From NCBI GenBank assembly GCA_016787045.1, contig JAEUVA010000038.1:1-64000 (forward strand): 64,000 bases of DNA, in the 5' to 3' direction. A program made the position numbers and the translations under genes. This document shows positions 1-8,164 of this stretch, one piece after another; position 1 is the first letter of the stretch, and each line of letters opens with the position of its first letter. The DNA is from Chitinophagales bacterium. Lineage in GTDB: Bacteria > Bacteroidota > Bacteroidia > Chitinophagales > LD1. The notes below the pieces were generated by a model, which saw only the letters and a program-made list of their open reading frames with translations, was not told where the DNA came from and made no database searches.

Positions 1-78
1 CTCCCCGACCTGGGCTCGAACCAGGGACCCTCCCGATTGACCAATCGGGATGCTCTAACCGTTTCGCCTATTTTAAAA
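1..78 (-). pseudogene. Degenerate tRNA-like copy next to tRNA-Asn
   Basis: The first 30 bases are identical to the T-arm and 3' acceptor half of the tRNA-Asn at 112-186, and the 'GGTTAGAGC' of the D arm is also kept. The 5' acceptor strand has become an A/T-rich run that cannot pair with the 3' strand, and the D stem does not pair. The anticodon arm can form seven pairs around a four-base GGTC loop, or five pairs around an eight-base loop, so no normal seven-base anticodon loop exists. It is best read as a tRNA pseudogene or an attachment-site-like remnant. The window starts exactly at its 3' end, so a contig edge or assembly breakpoint is possible. Confidence 0.55.
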
Positions 79-81
79 TAG

Positions 82-110
82 AAAAAGGCAACACATGTGT
101 GCTGCCTTTA
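82..110 (-). terminator. Intrinsic terminator after tRNA-Asn
   Basis: On the minus strand AAAGGCA and TGCCTTT form the outer stem and CACA/TGTG an inner one, followed by a short T-run. It lies directly 3' of tRNA-Asn and separates it from the degenerate tRNA copy. Confidence 0.6.
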
Positions 111-111
111 G

Positions 112-186
112 CTCCCCGACCTGGGCTCGAACCAGGGACCCCATGATTAACAGTCATGTGCTCTAACCAGCTGAGCTATCGAGGAG
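112..186 (-). tRNA. tRNA-Asn (anticodon GTT)
   Basis: The reverse complement folds as a full cloverleaf of 75 bases. The acceptor pairs CTCCTCG with CGGGGAG (one T-G pair), the D stem is GCTC/GAGC, the anticodon stem is CATGA/TCATG around loop CTGTTAA (anticodon GTT), and the T arm is CCTGG-TTCGAGC-CCAGG. No CCA is encoded. A possible promoter lies upstream at 309-316 and a terminator downstream at 82-110. Confidence 0.95.
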
Positions 187-308
187 TGTTTTTGCGCTTC
201 TTGCTACTTTCGCACTAAGCGAAAAAACATCCTGTTTGGCTCTAACCCATCCCGATTTTTCGGGAGTAAAGCACGTGCAACGGGGTTGCATCCTTGCGTA
301 AGGGACGG

Positions 309-316
309 CAAATGTA
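309..316 (-). promoter_or_regulatory. Candidate -7 box for tRNA-Asn
   Basis: The minus strand reads TACATTTG, a perfect match to the Bacteroidota -7 consensus TAnnTTTG. A TTTAC stretch lies 19 bases upstream at the -33 position. The leader before the tRNA would be about 120 bases and includes a small CCCGA-TTTT-TCGGG hairpin. The rest of 187-435 holds no gene I can support. Confidence 0.35.
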
Positions 317-435
317 AATTTCTTTGCGATTTTTTGTAAAGTCCTACAAAAAAAATTGTGTGTGCCCTATTTCTCCAAAAAACAATACCCGTGCGCTTAA
401 AAATAATCCTGTAGGTTTGTGTAAAATACACCCCT

Positions 436-1041
436 ATGAAATGGTTTTTGTCAATCATCCTTTGCTATTACGTGTGCACTTCAGCTACAGCACAAGTGGG
501 CTACTATAAAACGTATGACGATTTTTTGAATAACTCTCTTACCTCTATGGATGAGTACATAGAGGTAAAAAATGCTGGAAATGCATTCAATATCTGGTTT
601 ATGAAAGGGGGTAAAAAAGTAAAAGTACTCTCGGAAGATATTTGGGGCTACCGCAATGGCACTGCACTCTACCGTTTGGCTACCGTCAACCAAGTAGATG
701 TGCCGGTAAGAGTCTTGTTTAGTGGCGATGGCGAAACCGCCATGTGCCTGTACATTCCATATCAAACCGAGCTAAAAAACAATAACGGCAAACCGGATGT
801 GGCCTGGAACAAAGAGATAATGGCTTACGGCATGGTATTTAACTGGTGCTTTATCTCCAAAGCACTCAACACATCGGTTACCTATTGCGGTGTGGGAAGT
901 AGTGGTTTAGTAGATGACTTCAGAGACAACTATCCGCAGTTTCAGCCGTTTTTTGACTGCACAGGCAAGGAGTATAAGAATAATCAACTGTTAGTAGATT
1001 GCTATCAGAAAGCATTTCCACAAGCCAGGATACATTTTTAA
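436..1041 (+). CDS. Secreted protein of unknown function
   Basis: A 201-residue protein with an N-terminal signal peptide (hydrophobic residues about 4-15) and a likely cleavage before Gln in TATAQ, so it is predicted to be periplasmic or secreted. I do not recognise a catalytic motif. The segment after the signal (YYKTYDDFLNNS) resembles small conserved Bacteroidota hypotheticals that begin with a 'YxTYxDFxxN' stretch. There are several Cys residues in the second half (around 'VTYCGVG' and 'FFDCTG'). It is followed 55 bases later by another exported protein on the same strand. The function is unknown. Confidence 0.75.
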   Translation: MKWFLSIILCYYVCTSATAQVGYYKTYDDFLNNSLTSMDEYIEVKNAGNAFNIWFMKGGKKVKVLSEDIWGYRNGTALYRLATVNQVDVPVRVLFSGDGETAMCLYIPYQTELKNNNGKPDVAWNKEIMAYGMVFNWCFISKALNTSVTYCGVGSSGLVDDFRDNYPQFQPFFDCTGKEYKNNQLLVDCYQKAFPQARIHF

Positions 1042-1096
1042 ATATTAATATGTTTGTAGCGATTATTGACATCCGTCAGAACAATGAGTTAACTGA

Positions 1097-1966
1097 ATGA
1101 GACATATTTCTCTTTATGTATGCCTACTAATTGCTACCACCATATATTTAGAAAGTTGCAATAAAAACAAGGTCAACCATACCTCACTTCCGCAGCAATC
1201 TCCTTACCCAGTATTTTTAGCGGAAATAAAATTGGCTACCGATACCATTGAAACCGAATACCTGAAAACCGTTTTTGTGCGAAAAAAGGTGGCTGAATGG
1301 ATAAAAGTTGGTTTGGGCGCCCGAGCTGTAAACCGTATAGACAGCAATTGGCAGAAATGGTCAGCGGAAAGGTATTACAATTTTTTTTATGCCGACTCCG
1401 GTACCGTTGACTGCGGTGGTGCTGCATTATTCTTAAGCCGTGTTTTTGCCGATTTGAAGTACCCTTCATTTACCTATAACATGGGTTGCCCGGAAGTGTA
1501 CACACACGAGGTAACACTCGTGCAGTTACCGGACAGTAATTATTATGTACAGGATGCATTCTTAAACCTGGGCTATGAACTCAAGCGAGATTCCTCCGCC
1601 TTGCCTTTCACAGATTTGCTGATGCTACTAAAAGAACGAAAAGACCAAGAAATTTGGGTGAAAAATGAGCCCCTAAATACCCGGCAGGTATGGGATACTA
1701 CAGGGCTTGCATCCTTACAACTTGCAAACAAATACGTGACCTCGTTGGTTGACTCTATTGAAAAAACATGCCGTTCGGGCAGCATACCAGATAGGTACAT
1801 GGTAGCTAATGTTTCGTATGCGGTTAGGCATACTTACGAACGATGCCTTCAAAACCACCTACTGCCCGATAATCGGTTGTATTTATTTTTGTTGCCTCTT
1901 TCCGCAGCCGACCAATCTTTTATGAACCGCATATCTCCACCTGTAAGTAAACACTTCTATGAGTAA
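1097..1966 (+). CDS. Lipoprotein with possible Cys-His-Asp transglutaminase-like core
   Basis: A 289-residue protein whose N-terminus ends in a lipobox-like LESC (Cys21), so it is a predicted lipoprotein. Cys106 in 'VDCGGAALFL', His137 in 'YTHEVTL' and Asp153 in 'YYVQDAFLN' have the order and spacing of a transglutaminase/papain-like catalytic triad (Cys at a helix start, then His and Asp on following strands). I infer the fold from this pattern only. The 3' end overlaps the start of the sulfotransferase-like gene by 8 bases, so the two are probably translated together. A substrate cannot be proposed. Confidence 0.7.
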   Translation: MRHISLYVCLLIATTIYLESCNKNKVNHTSLPQQSPYPVFLAEIKLATDTIETEYLKTVFVRKKVAEWIKVGLGARAVNRIDSNWQKWSAERYYNFFYADSGTVDCGGAALFLSRVFADLKYPSFTYNMGCPEVYTHEVTLVQLPDSNYYVQDAFLNLGYELKRDSSALPFTDLLMLLKERKDQEIWVKNEPLNTRQVWDTTGLASLQLANKYVTSLVDSIEKTCRSGSIPDRYMVANVSYAVRHTYERCLQNHLLPDNRLYLFLLPLSAADQSFMNRISPPVSKHFYE

Positions 1967-2726
1967 TGTGGCCATACATATAGGATTTCCTAAAACTGGT
2001 TCTACGTTTTTGCAAGCGTATTTTGCAGAGCATCCGTGTATACATTACGATAGATCGGTTTTTCGTCACTACCAAGAAACCGGACAGGTTGGAGATGAAT
2101 TGCTCCCCAAAGAGATATCCGGCAAACACTATGTACTTAGTGAAGAACACCTCAGTATTTGGGCTGGTCGCCCTGAGAAAAACGAACTTAAAACATACAA
2201 CATCAATTATGATATCCGCCAAATGCAAGCAACCGTAGCCAATCGGTTGGCGGCTATTTTTCCGGGAGCCAAAGTACTTATTGTTACCCGCGAGTATGAT
2301 TCGCTCATCTCATCTCTTTACTCACAATATTTGCTTACCGGTGGTACGTGTAGCTTTAGTCATTTTTCAACTCACCATTCGGCTCTAGTTCGGCAAATGT
2401 ACGACTATCAGTATGTTTCGCACACCTATCAACAACAGTTTGGCGCGGCAAATGTGTTACAGTTGCCGTACGAACTGCTGCTGCAAAACCCCAAAGACTT
2501 TTTGCATGAAATAGAGCAATTTTTCGGCTTCCCACATTTTAAATTTAATGGCCATGTGATTAATCCAAGCATACATCGCAAATGGATGAATGCCGTCCGA
2601 TTGATATCAATGGTTGCTCTACCAACCCTAAAGTTACTTCCTGAATCAATGCGCCAAAAAACTTACCTGCGCTATTGCAAGTTTTTGTACCAGCTTAAAG
2701 AAACCAGACAGCACAAGCCAATTTAG
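1959..2726 (+). CDS. Sulfotransferase-family protein
   Basis: A 255-residue cytosolic protein. Residues 9-17 (GFPKTGSTF) form the PAPS 5'-phosphosulfate loop typical of sulfotransferases, and 'VTREYDSLISS' (Arg111, Ser118) resembles the 3'-phosphate-binding motif. The family transfers sulfate from PAPS to hydroxyl or amino groups of small molecules, glycans or lipids; the substrate cannot be told from sequence. The start lies inside the upstream gene (8-base overlap), which suggests an operon with the preceding lipoprotein. The length is typical of small bacterial members. Confidence 0.8.
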   Translation: MSNVAIHIGFPKTGSTFLQAYFAEHPCIHYDRSVFRHYQETGQVGDELLPKEISGKHYVLSEEHLSIWAGRPEKNELKTYNINYDIRQMQATVANRLAAIFPGAKVLIVTREYDSLISSLYSQYLLTGGTCSFSHFSTHHSALVRQMYDYQYVSHTYQQQFGAANVLQLPYELLLQNPKDFLHEIEQFFGFPHFKFNGHVINPSIHRKWMNAVRLISMVALPTLKLLPESMRQKTYLRYCKFLYQLKETRQHKPI

Positions 2727-2775
2727 CACACCTCCTTTCTACATGTTTTCCGTTTACTTAAATCCGCCCAATAAC

Positions 2776-2783
2776 TAATTTTG
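2776..2783 (+). promoter_or_regulatory. Candidate -7 box for the fatty acid hydroxylase gene
   Basis: TAATTTTG matches TAnnTTTG and ends 4 bases before the ATG at 2788, so the transcript would be nearly leaderless. The -33 element is weak (a GTTTAC stretch about 20 bases upstream). Confidence 0.3.
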
Positions 2784-2787
2784 CTGC

Positions 2788-3714
2788 ATGCAAAACGTAC
2801 CACTTTCCATCTTCAAACAAATGCCCGTAGAAAGCGACCCGGTGGTGTATGCCATTCCGTTTTTTTTAATTCTGATGGCTATAGAGTTGTATGTAAACTG
2901 GAAAGAGCAACTGCACCTGTACGAGCCAAAAGAAGCGCTCAGCAGTATAGGCATGGGTCTGGGTTCTTTGGTGATAAACATAGTGATGAAGGCGCTCTGC
3001 TTGGGTACATTTACGCTCATCCACAACTATTCTAAAACTGCATTTGGTTGGGAGGGCTTAGGATGGCATTGGTGGGTTTGGCCACTCATTTTAATAGCCG
3101 ATGATTTTAGTTTTTACTGGCACCACCGGCTCAGCCATGAGATTCGTGTTTTATGGGCAGCACACGTCAATCATCATTCTTCCCAAACGCTCAATTTAGC
3201 CACTGCGCTCCGCCAAAGTTGGGTTGAACAGTTGTACAAATACATTTTTTGGAGTTGGATGCCGCTGGTAGGTTTTGAGCCGCTGATGGTGTTGATGATG
3301 ATTTCCGTTTCGCTCATTTATCAATACTGGCCGCACACTGAACTGATTAAAAAACTACCTCGCTGGTTTGAATTTATTTTTAACACCCCATCGCACCATC
3401 GTGTACACCACGCCAGCAACATCCGTTATTTAGATTGCAACCACGGAGGTATTCTTATTGTTTGGGATAGATTGTTTGGCACTTTTTCAGAAGAAAAAGA
3501 GGAAGAGAAACCCATATATGGGATTACCAAAAACATAGAAACGCACAACCTTTTCAAAATTGCTTTTCATGAATATGCCGACCTTTGGCGTGATATAAAA
3601 GCGGCTCCCGGCCTTACTAACAAATTGAAATATGCTTTTATGCCTCCCGGCTGGAGCCATAATGGCCCCGACCTTAGGGCAAAGACCCTGCGCAAACAGT
3701 TGTTGAGCAAATAA
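2788..3714 (+). CDS. Sterol desaturase / fatty acid hydroxylase family membrane protein
   Basis: A 308-residue integral membrane protein of the di-iron fatty acid hydroxylase superfamily. The histidine boxes are visible: HHRLSHE (His112, 113, 117), HVNHH (His126, 129, 130), HHRVHH (His203-208) and NHGG (His219) before a WDRLFGTF motif. Hydrophobic segments lie at about 19-36, 56-80, 96-110 and 160-180. The pattern is like that of sterol desaturases and alkylglycerol monooxygenase relatives, which hydroxylate or cleave lipids at the membrane. The actual lipid substrate is unknown. It ends just before a hairpin that more likely serves the convergent pspC gene. Confidence 0.88.
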   Translation: MQNVPLSIFKQMPVESDPVVYAIPFFLILMAIELYVNWKEQLHLYEPKEALSSIGMGLGSLVINIVMKALCLGTFTLIHNYSKTAFGWEGLGWHWWVWPLILIADDFSFYWHHRLSHEIRVLWAAHVNHHSSQTLNLATALRQSWVEQLYKYIFWSWMPLVGFEPLMVLMMISVSLIYQYWPHTELIKKLPRWFEFIFNTPSHHRVHHASNIRYLDCNHGGILIVWDRLFGTFSEEKEEEKPIYGITKNIETHNLFKIAFHEYADLWRDIKAAPGLTNKLKYAFMPPGWSHNGPDLRAKTLRKQLLSK

Positions 3715-3744
3715 AAAGCCCCACAGCAATACTGCCGCAGGGCT
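3712..3744 (-). terminator. Probable terminator of padR-pspC transcript
   Basis: On the minus strand AGCCC...GGGCT closes a hairpin with an inner CAG/CTG pair and is followed by TTTTT. It lies in the 51-base gap between convergent genes. Confidence 0.5.
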
Positions 3745-3765
3745 AACCAACAAGAAACGTTTACG

Positions 3766-5502
3766 TTAAGCGCCTGTTTTAACTATCTTTTTTTCTACTA
3801 TACGTTTACCGTCTATTTCTTTTACGGTGGTAGTAATTGCAGTTTTGCTTTCTGCATTTCCTTCAATGGTTTCCGTTACTACTTTTTCTATCTCTACCTC
3901 TTCCTCTTCATCCCAATCAGTTTCATTAAAATGGGTTTCGCCTTTTATGCAGCGTATTTTACCTCCCTTGTTTGTCCATGTGGTATTGGCAAAAGGGGTA
4001 TCGTCATACCTACGATTGTTCTTGACTACGGCTGCCCAACGGTCTATATTATCGCCAAAATCCAATGTTTTGCCTTCGGGTATTCCAATAATAACTCGCA
4101 CATTTTGCGCTCTCCATTTTTTGTCTTTTGCCAAAAAGAGAAAATCCGGAAGCAGGAGTTGGCCATCGCGTAGTGTAACCGGATAATCTACATAGCCCGT
4201 GTTAGCCAGTGCCTCTGTTTTTGTTTTCCCTTTAGAGTGATACAGCACTTGTACAAAAAACGAATCGGTAGAAGAGGGCACTAAATCCAAGCGCGGCTCA
4301 TCAATGGGTATTTGATTAAGCTCGTCAATGCTGTATCCGTTTACCACAATTCCGTCCCATGGGTTGAAATGAAAGGTAAATTCACCATCCGTATCAGCGG
4401 GCTGTCCGCTTTCATCTATAATCACTACTTTAAATGCCGAAGTGCTGTCTGCTGCCGGTAGAGATATTGTTTGTGTACGAGTGGCAGTTTGCCGGAATTG
4501 ACTGGTAATTTTTGTTCCCGCTATTAAAAGCAAAACAATACCCGACACCCACAGCATAGATAAGCCAATGCGCAAAGCATACACTTTTTCTTTTATGCCA
4601 AATACTAAGCGAAAAGCCGCGTAGATTAAAGAAAGGATGGGAGTGGCGATAAATAGAATTAACCCTAATTGCAACATAACTGTTACCGAGCGATCATCTA
4701 CCAGTAGATGTGGCGCCTGGCTAATGATACTATTGCCCGCCACCGATACACCAAAAAGTGCTGCAAGCAATGCAAAAAGCACGATTAAGCCAATAAATAC
4801 CCAAAAACCTATAAATATTTTAAGCAATACCAATACCCCTTTCCCAAGACCGGAAAACAAGCGCTCAAAAACAGTTTTATCCGCTACTTTTTTTACCGAT
4901 TCTGCAGCCCTATTGGCAGCATCTTTAATTTCGCGCTCAATGCTGCCTACGTTTATTGGCTCGCCTTTCATCTGTAGTTTTTCGGCTGCGGTCTCTGCTT
5001 CAGGCACCACTATCATCAACAAAAAATACAATATAACCGGGAAACCAAAACCGGCTATTACCAACAGTGCGGCTGCAATTCGCGCCCAAACCGGATCGTT
5101 AATACCAAAGTAGTGGCAAAGCCCGGATATAACACCCGAAACTACCTTGTCTTCTTTATCGCGAAACAGGCGTCTTTTACCCTCATAGCTTTTTGATAAA
5201 GAAGATGGGCTACCGGAAGTTGTAGTGTTTGCACTACTTTCACCGGCAATATCTTCCGGAGTTCCCATTACGGCTATGGTTTCTTCTACCTCCGGCAGGC
5301 CGATAACTTCTTTTCTGCTGCCTAACTTTTGAGCAAACATTTCGGCTAATCGGGCTTCTATATCTTCCATTATCTCTGCGCGCTCGGTGGTGTTTCCAAA
5401 TCTGTTCTTCAGATTTTCCAGATAGCGATGCAGTACTTCATAGGCATTTTCGTCTATAATAAATGCGGTGCCCGCCAAATTAATGTTGATTGTCTTTTTC
5501 AT
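3766..5502 (-). CDS. PspC domain-containing membrane protein
   Basis: A 578-residue protein. The N-terminal 90 residues are a Bacteroidota-specific soluble segment (MKKTININLAG... with a 'EIMEDIEARLAEMF' helix). A PspC domain follows at about 109-168 (RRLFRDKEDKVVSGVISGLCHYFGI, then a hydrophobic stretch), then further membrane spans near 215-245, 280-305 and 320-345, and a C-terminal beta-rich adhesin-like part ending in a charged Val/Glu/Lys tail. PspC domains belong to phage-shock-type envelope stress systems. The gene sits 21 bases after the padR gene on the same strand, a common Bacteroidota pair, so PadR probably controls it. The start MKKTININ is clear. Confidence 0.9.
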   Translation of the reverse strand: MKKTININLAGTAFIIDENAYEVLHRYLENLKNRFGNTTERAEIMEDIEARLAEMFAQKLGSRKEVIGLPEVEETIAVMGTPEDIAGESSANTTTSGSPSSLSKSYEGKRRLFRDKEDKVVSGVISGLCHYFGINDPVWARIAAALLVIAGFGFPVILYFLLMIVVPEAETAAEKLQMKGEPINVGSIEREIKDAANRAAESVKKVADKTVFERLFSGLGKGVLVLLKIFIGFWVFIGLIVLFALLAALFGVSVAGNSIISQAPHLLVDDRSVTVMLQLGLILFIATPILSLIYAAFRLVFGIKEKVYALRIGLSMLWVSGIVLLLIAGTKITSQFRQTATRTQTISLPAADSTSAFKVVIIDESGQPADTDGEFTFHFNPWDGIVVNGYSIDELNQIPIDEPRLDLVPSSTDSFFVQVLYHSKGKTKTEALANTGYVDYPVTLRDGQLLLPDFLFLAKDKKWRAQNVRVIIGIPEGKTLDFGDNIDRWAAVVKNNRRYDDTPFANTTWTNKGGKIRCIKGETHFNETDWDEEEEVEIEKVVTETIEGNAESKTAITTTVKEIDGKRIVEKKIVKTGA

Positions 5503-5523
5503 AACTTATGATGTTTTGTTGGT

Positions 5524-5856
5524 TTATTGATTTTGTTCTACAATTCGGGCAACTGATTCATTGAGTTCGCGCCATCCGGCTGCTAATTCATTTGAGAATT
5601 GTTCTCCCTCTGCGGTTAGCTTAAAGTACTTTCGTGGCGGGCCAGAACTAGACTCCTCCCACCGGTAAGTGAGCAACCCTTCGTTTTTTAGCCGGGTAAG
5701 TAACGGATACAAAGTACCTTCTACCACCAGCAGTTTTGCATTTTTCATGCGCTCTAAAATTTCGGTGGGGTAGTGTTCGGCATTTTTTAAAATGCTGAGT
5801 ATGCACAATTCTAATACCCCCTTACGCATCTGTGCTTTGCTGTTTTCTATATCCAT
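5524..5856 (-). CDS. PadR family transcriptional regulator
   Basis: A 110-residue winged-helix repressor. The segment 'RKGVLELCILSILKNAEHYPTEILERM' is the recognition part and 'LVVEGTLYPLLTRLKNEGLLTYRWEESSSGPPRKYFKLTAEG' is the canonical PadR wing signature. PadR proteins usually repress their own operon and an adjacent membrane or efflux gene, and release DNA on stress or ligand. It is the first gene of an operon with the PspC protein. Upstream lies a promoter overlapping an inverted repeat (5973-5990) that fits a PadR operator. Confidence 0.93.
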   Translation of the reverse strand: MDIENSKAQMRKGVLELCILSILKNAEHYPTEILERMKNAKLLVVEGTLYPLLTRLKNEGLLTYRWEESSSGPPRKYFKLTAEGEQFSNELAAGWRELNESVARIVEQNQ

Positions 5857-5873
5857 ACGATTAATTTTTTTGT

Positions 5874-5905
5874 AAAAAGCAGGGCATTGCGCCCCGCTTG
5901 CTTTT
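5874..5905 (-). promoter_or_regulatory. Terminator-like hairpin in padR leader
   Basis: On the minus strand AAAAGCA...TGCTTTT closes a stem with an inner GGGC/GCCC and is followed by a T-run. It ends 17 bases before the padR ATG, so it could act as an attenuator. No upstream minus-strand gene needs a terminator here. Confidence 0.35.
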
Positions 5906-5953
5906 GTTTATCAGCTAACCAAAAAGAACGATAGATATCGGTTATTGACGATG

Positions 5954-5985
5954 CAAAGATATATCTATTGCAATGTATTATGCAA
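5954..5985 (-). promoter_or_regulatory. Candidate promoter of padR-pspC
   Basis: The minus strand carries TATCTTTG (5954-5961), a perfect TAnnTTTG box, and a TTG at 5983-5985 with a 21-base spacer, close to the -33/-7 layout of Bacteroidota. The -33 part lies within the inverted repeat at 5973-5990. The rest of the 304-base gap 5857-6160 has no gene. Confidence 0.5.
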
Positions 5986-6000
5986 TACATAGTACTATGT
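5973..6000. promoter_or_regulatory. Inverted repeats, likely PadR operator
   Basis: ATGTATT-N4-AATACAT (5973-5990) is a perfect seven-base inverted repeat with the ATGT/ACAT half-sites known for PadR-family operators. A second perfect palindrome, ACATAGTACTATGT (5987-6000), overlaps its end and has the same half-sites. Both sit at the -33 region of the padR promoter, so autorepression is a reasonable inference. Confidence 0.5.
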
Positions 6001-6160
6001 TTTTAAAATATTTCTTTCTATCTTATTGATTTTGAGATAGAAAAAAATCATCGTTAAAATTAAACCGTACTAAATGGTTGGCACAGCAAATGGCGGGTGT
6101 TCAAAAAGTTGGTCTGATTTTTTCTTATAGCAGCCATTTTTGAAACCAAACCAACAAACT

Positions 6161-7336
6161 ATGAAGTGTAGAAATTTACCCTTGACCCTAATGTTCGTTT
6201 TTGTGGCACTGAGCCAAGTTGTGCATGCCGGAGAGGGCGAGCAAAAAACCGAGAAAAAGAAAATTGTATTTGGCGATGGCATTTACAGCCGCGATAGTAC
6301 CTGGAAATTTGGCGGCTTTGCCGGCATCACCCTCAGCCAGGTGGCGCTATACCAATGGGCACCCGGTGGTACCAACAACTTTGCTTTTTTACTTACCGGA
6401 AATGCCTACGCTAATTACAAAAAAGGAAAAATAGTATGGGACAACAGCATAGATGCCAAATGGGGCATGGTAGCCAATGGTTTGATACGCAAAAAATCGC
6501 TGGCGCAGCGCAACCTTCAAAAAAACATTGACCTTATTGGCCTTAAGTCTAACTTTGGTTACGAAGTAACTAAGCAACTTTATGTAGCTGCCAAGTTGGG
6601 GTTCGAAAGCCAACTTACCCGCAGCTACGACTACACCCTCACCGATACAACTAACGGAAGATTCCGAAAGTACACGGTATCTAAATTTGCCGCCCCTGCG
6701 GTGTTAACCATTGGCCCCGGTCTTACCTGGAAACCTAAAGACTACTTTTCGCTTTTCTTCTCACCGGTGCATGGCAAAATGACCTTTGTAACTAAAGACC
6801 GCGAGGGCCGCGATACCACCACCGTAGCCGATGGTACTTATGTAGATAATTACTACTCTGATGTGGACGAAACGCGTTTCGGATTATTACGTGGCCGCTC
6901 GTTTATGGGTGAGCTGGGTGCAGAGTTAGACTTGGTTTTTCAAAAAGACATTGTGAAAAATGTGAATTTAAAAACGCACCTTAATGTATTTTCTGCTTAC
7001 CTCAATGCCAGCTACGATACGCTGGCACCCGTGTACTATGCTGCTGCCGATAGTATGGGGTTAAAAACCATTAGCAGCGCTACCAAGCATATACCTGTAG
7101 TAAAATGGGAAACAGACATTGTATTTAAAATAAATAAATTTTTGAGCGCTAACCTTTCGGCCCGTTTTGTGTATCAGTACAACGCGAAGTTACCAAGCGA
7201 TGTAAAAGATAACAATACCGGTGCCAAAGGCCCCGATGGGGTATCAGACAGAGATAAATTAGGCAACCCGGTACTCAAGTTTAATAACGTGCAAATATTT
7301 GAGCAGTTTGGTATAGGTCTTGCGTTTAAGTTTTAG
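6161..7336 (+). CDS. DUF3078 domain-containing outer membrane protein
   Basis: A 391-residue protein with a signal peptide (MKCRNLPLTLMFVFVALSQVVHA). The following 'GGFAGITLSQVALYQWAPGGTNNFAFLLTGNAYANY' and 'KIVWDNSIDAKWGM' match the start of the DUF3078 family of Bacteroidota, predicted beta-barrel envelope proteins of unknown role. Alternating strands and the terminal aromatic residue (FKF) support a beta-barrel. The ATG at 6161 was chosen over an in-frame TTG at 6140 because it places the signal peptide at the N-terminus. A clear terminator follows. Confidence 0.85.
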   Translation: MKCRNLPLTLMFVFVALSQVVHAGEGEQKTEKKKIVFGDGIYSRDSTWKFGGFAGITLSQVALYQWAPGGTNNFAFLLTGNAYANYKKGKIVWDNSIDAKWGMVANGLIRKKSLAQRNLQKNIDLIGLKSNFGYEVTKQLYVAAKLGFESQLTRSYDYTLTDTTNGRFRKYTVSKFAAPAVLTIGPGLTWKPKDYFSLFFSPVHGKMTFVTKDREGRDTTTVADGTYVDNYYSDVDETRFGLLRGRSFMGELGAELDLVFQKDIVKNVNLKTHLNVFSAYLNASYDTLAPVYYAAADSMGLKTISSATKHIPVVKWETDIVFKINKFLSANLSARFVYQYNAKLPSDVKDNNTGAKGPDGVSDRDKLGNPVLKFNNVQIFEQFGIGLAFKF

Positions 7337-7363
7337 CCACCCGAGTTTAAAAGTTGTTTAGAG

Positions 7364-7394
7364 AAAAAGGAGTGTAAGATGCACTCCCTTTTTT
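7364..7394 (+). terminator. Intrinsic terminator after the DUF3078 gene
   Basis: GGAGTG (7369-7374) pairs with CACTCC (7382-7387) around a seven-base loop, with an A-run before and a T6 run after. It ends 133 bases before the carbonic anhydrase gene. Confidence 0.8.
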
Positions 7395-7526
7395 GTTGGT
7401 GCTATAAAAAACATACCTTACCATTGCCTTAAATGCTAACACAGTAAAATTAATTGCCATAGAATGCCGAGAAGAAAAAAATCTCTCGAGCATTCTATCT
7501 AACCGCTTAATACAAAGTTTATAGAG

Positions 7527-8159
7527 ATGAAAAAAATAGAGCAAATCTTAGAAGACAACAAGAAGTGGGCAGGCAACATGGTTGCCGGAGACCCTGAGTT
7601 TTTTAACCGTTTAGTGGATATTCAGCATCCCGAGTTTTTGTGGATAGGGTGCAGCGATAGTCGTGTGCCTGCCAATGAAATAACGGGCACTCAACCGGGC
7701 GAAATGTTTGTACAACGCAATATTGCGAACATGGTTATTCATACTGACCTCAACTTGCTAAGCGTTTTACAATATGCCGTAGAAGTACTGCATGTAAAAC
7801 ACATTATAGTTTGCGGGCACTATGGCTGTGGTGGTGTAAAAGCCGCTATGGGGCACACCTCACTTGGCATCATTAATAAATGGATTAGGAATATAAAAGA
7901 TGTGTACCGCTTTCACCGCGCAGAGTTAGAGGCCATACCCACAGAGCAGGACCGTCTGAACCGACTCATAGAGTTGAATGTAAAAGAGCAGGTAAACAAT
8001 CTGGCCAAAACATCCATCATCCAAAAATCGTGGAAAGCGAACAAAGCCCCACACTTGCACGGCATGGTGTACGACTTAAAAGATGGTATCTTAAAGCCGG
8101 TATTTCAAATGGAGGCCAATACACCCATTGACCCCATTTATCAATACGATAACCTGTAA
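7527..8159 (+). CDS. can: Beta-class carbonic anhydrase
   Basis: A 210-residue cytosolic zinc enzyme that interconverts CO2 and bicarbonate. The zinc ligands Cys42, His98 and Cys101 and the Asp44/Arg46 dyad (CSDSR, then HYGCGG) are present at the same positions as in the E. coli Can protein. The length is normal for the class. It is preceded by a terminator, so it is probably transcribed from its own promoter, and it is followed 5 bases later by a small lipoprotein gene that may be co-transcribed. Confidence 0.96.
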   Translation: MKKIEQILEDNKKWAGNMVAGDPEFFNRLVDIQHPEFLWIGCSDSRVPANEITGTQPGEMFVQRNIANMVIHTDLNLLSVLQYAVEVLHVKHIIVCGHYGCGGVKAAMGHTSLGIINKWIRNIKDVYRFHRAELEAIPTEQDRLNRLIELNVKEQVNNLAKTSIIQKSWKANKAPHLHGMVYDLKDGILKPVFQMEANTPIDPIYQYDNL

Positions 8160-8164
8160 GCGGT

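Noticed and set aside
1..78. A second functional tRNA gene
   Set aside because: The acceptor and D stems do not pair and the anticodon loop is not seven bases, so it is called a pseudogene.
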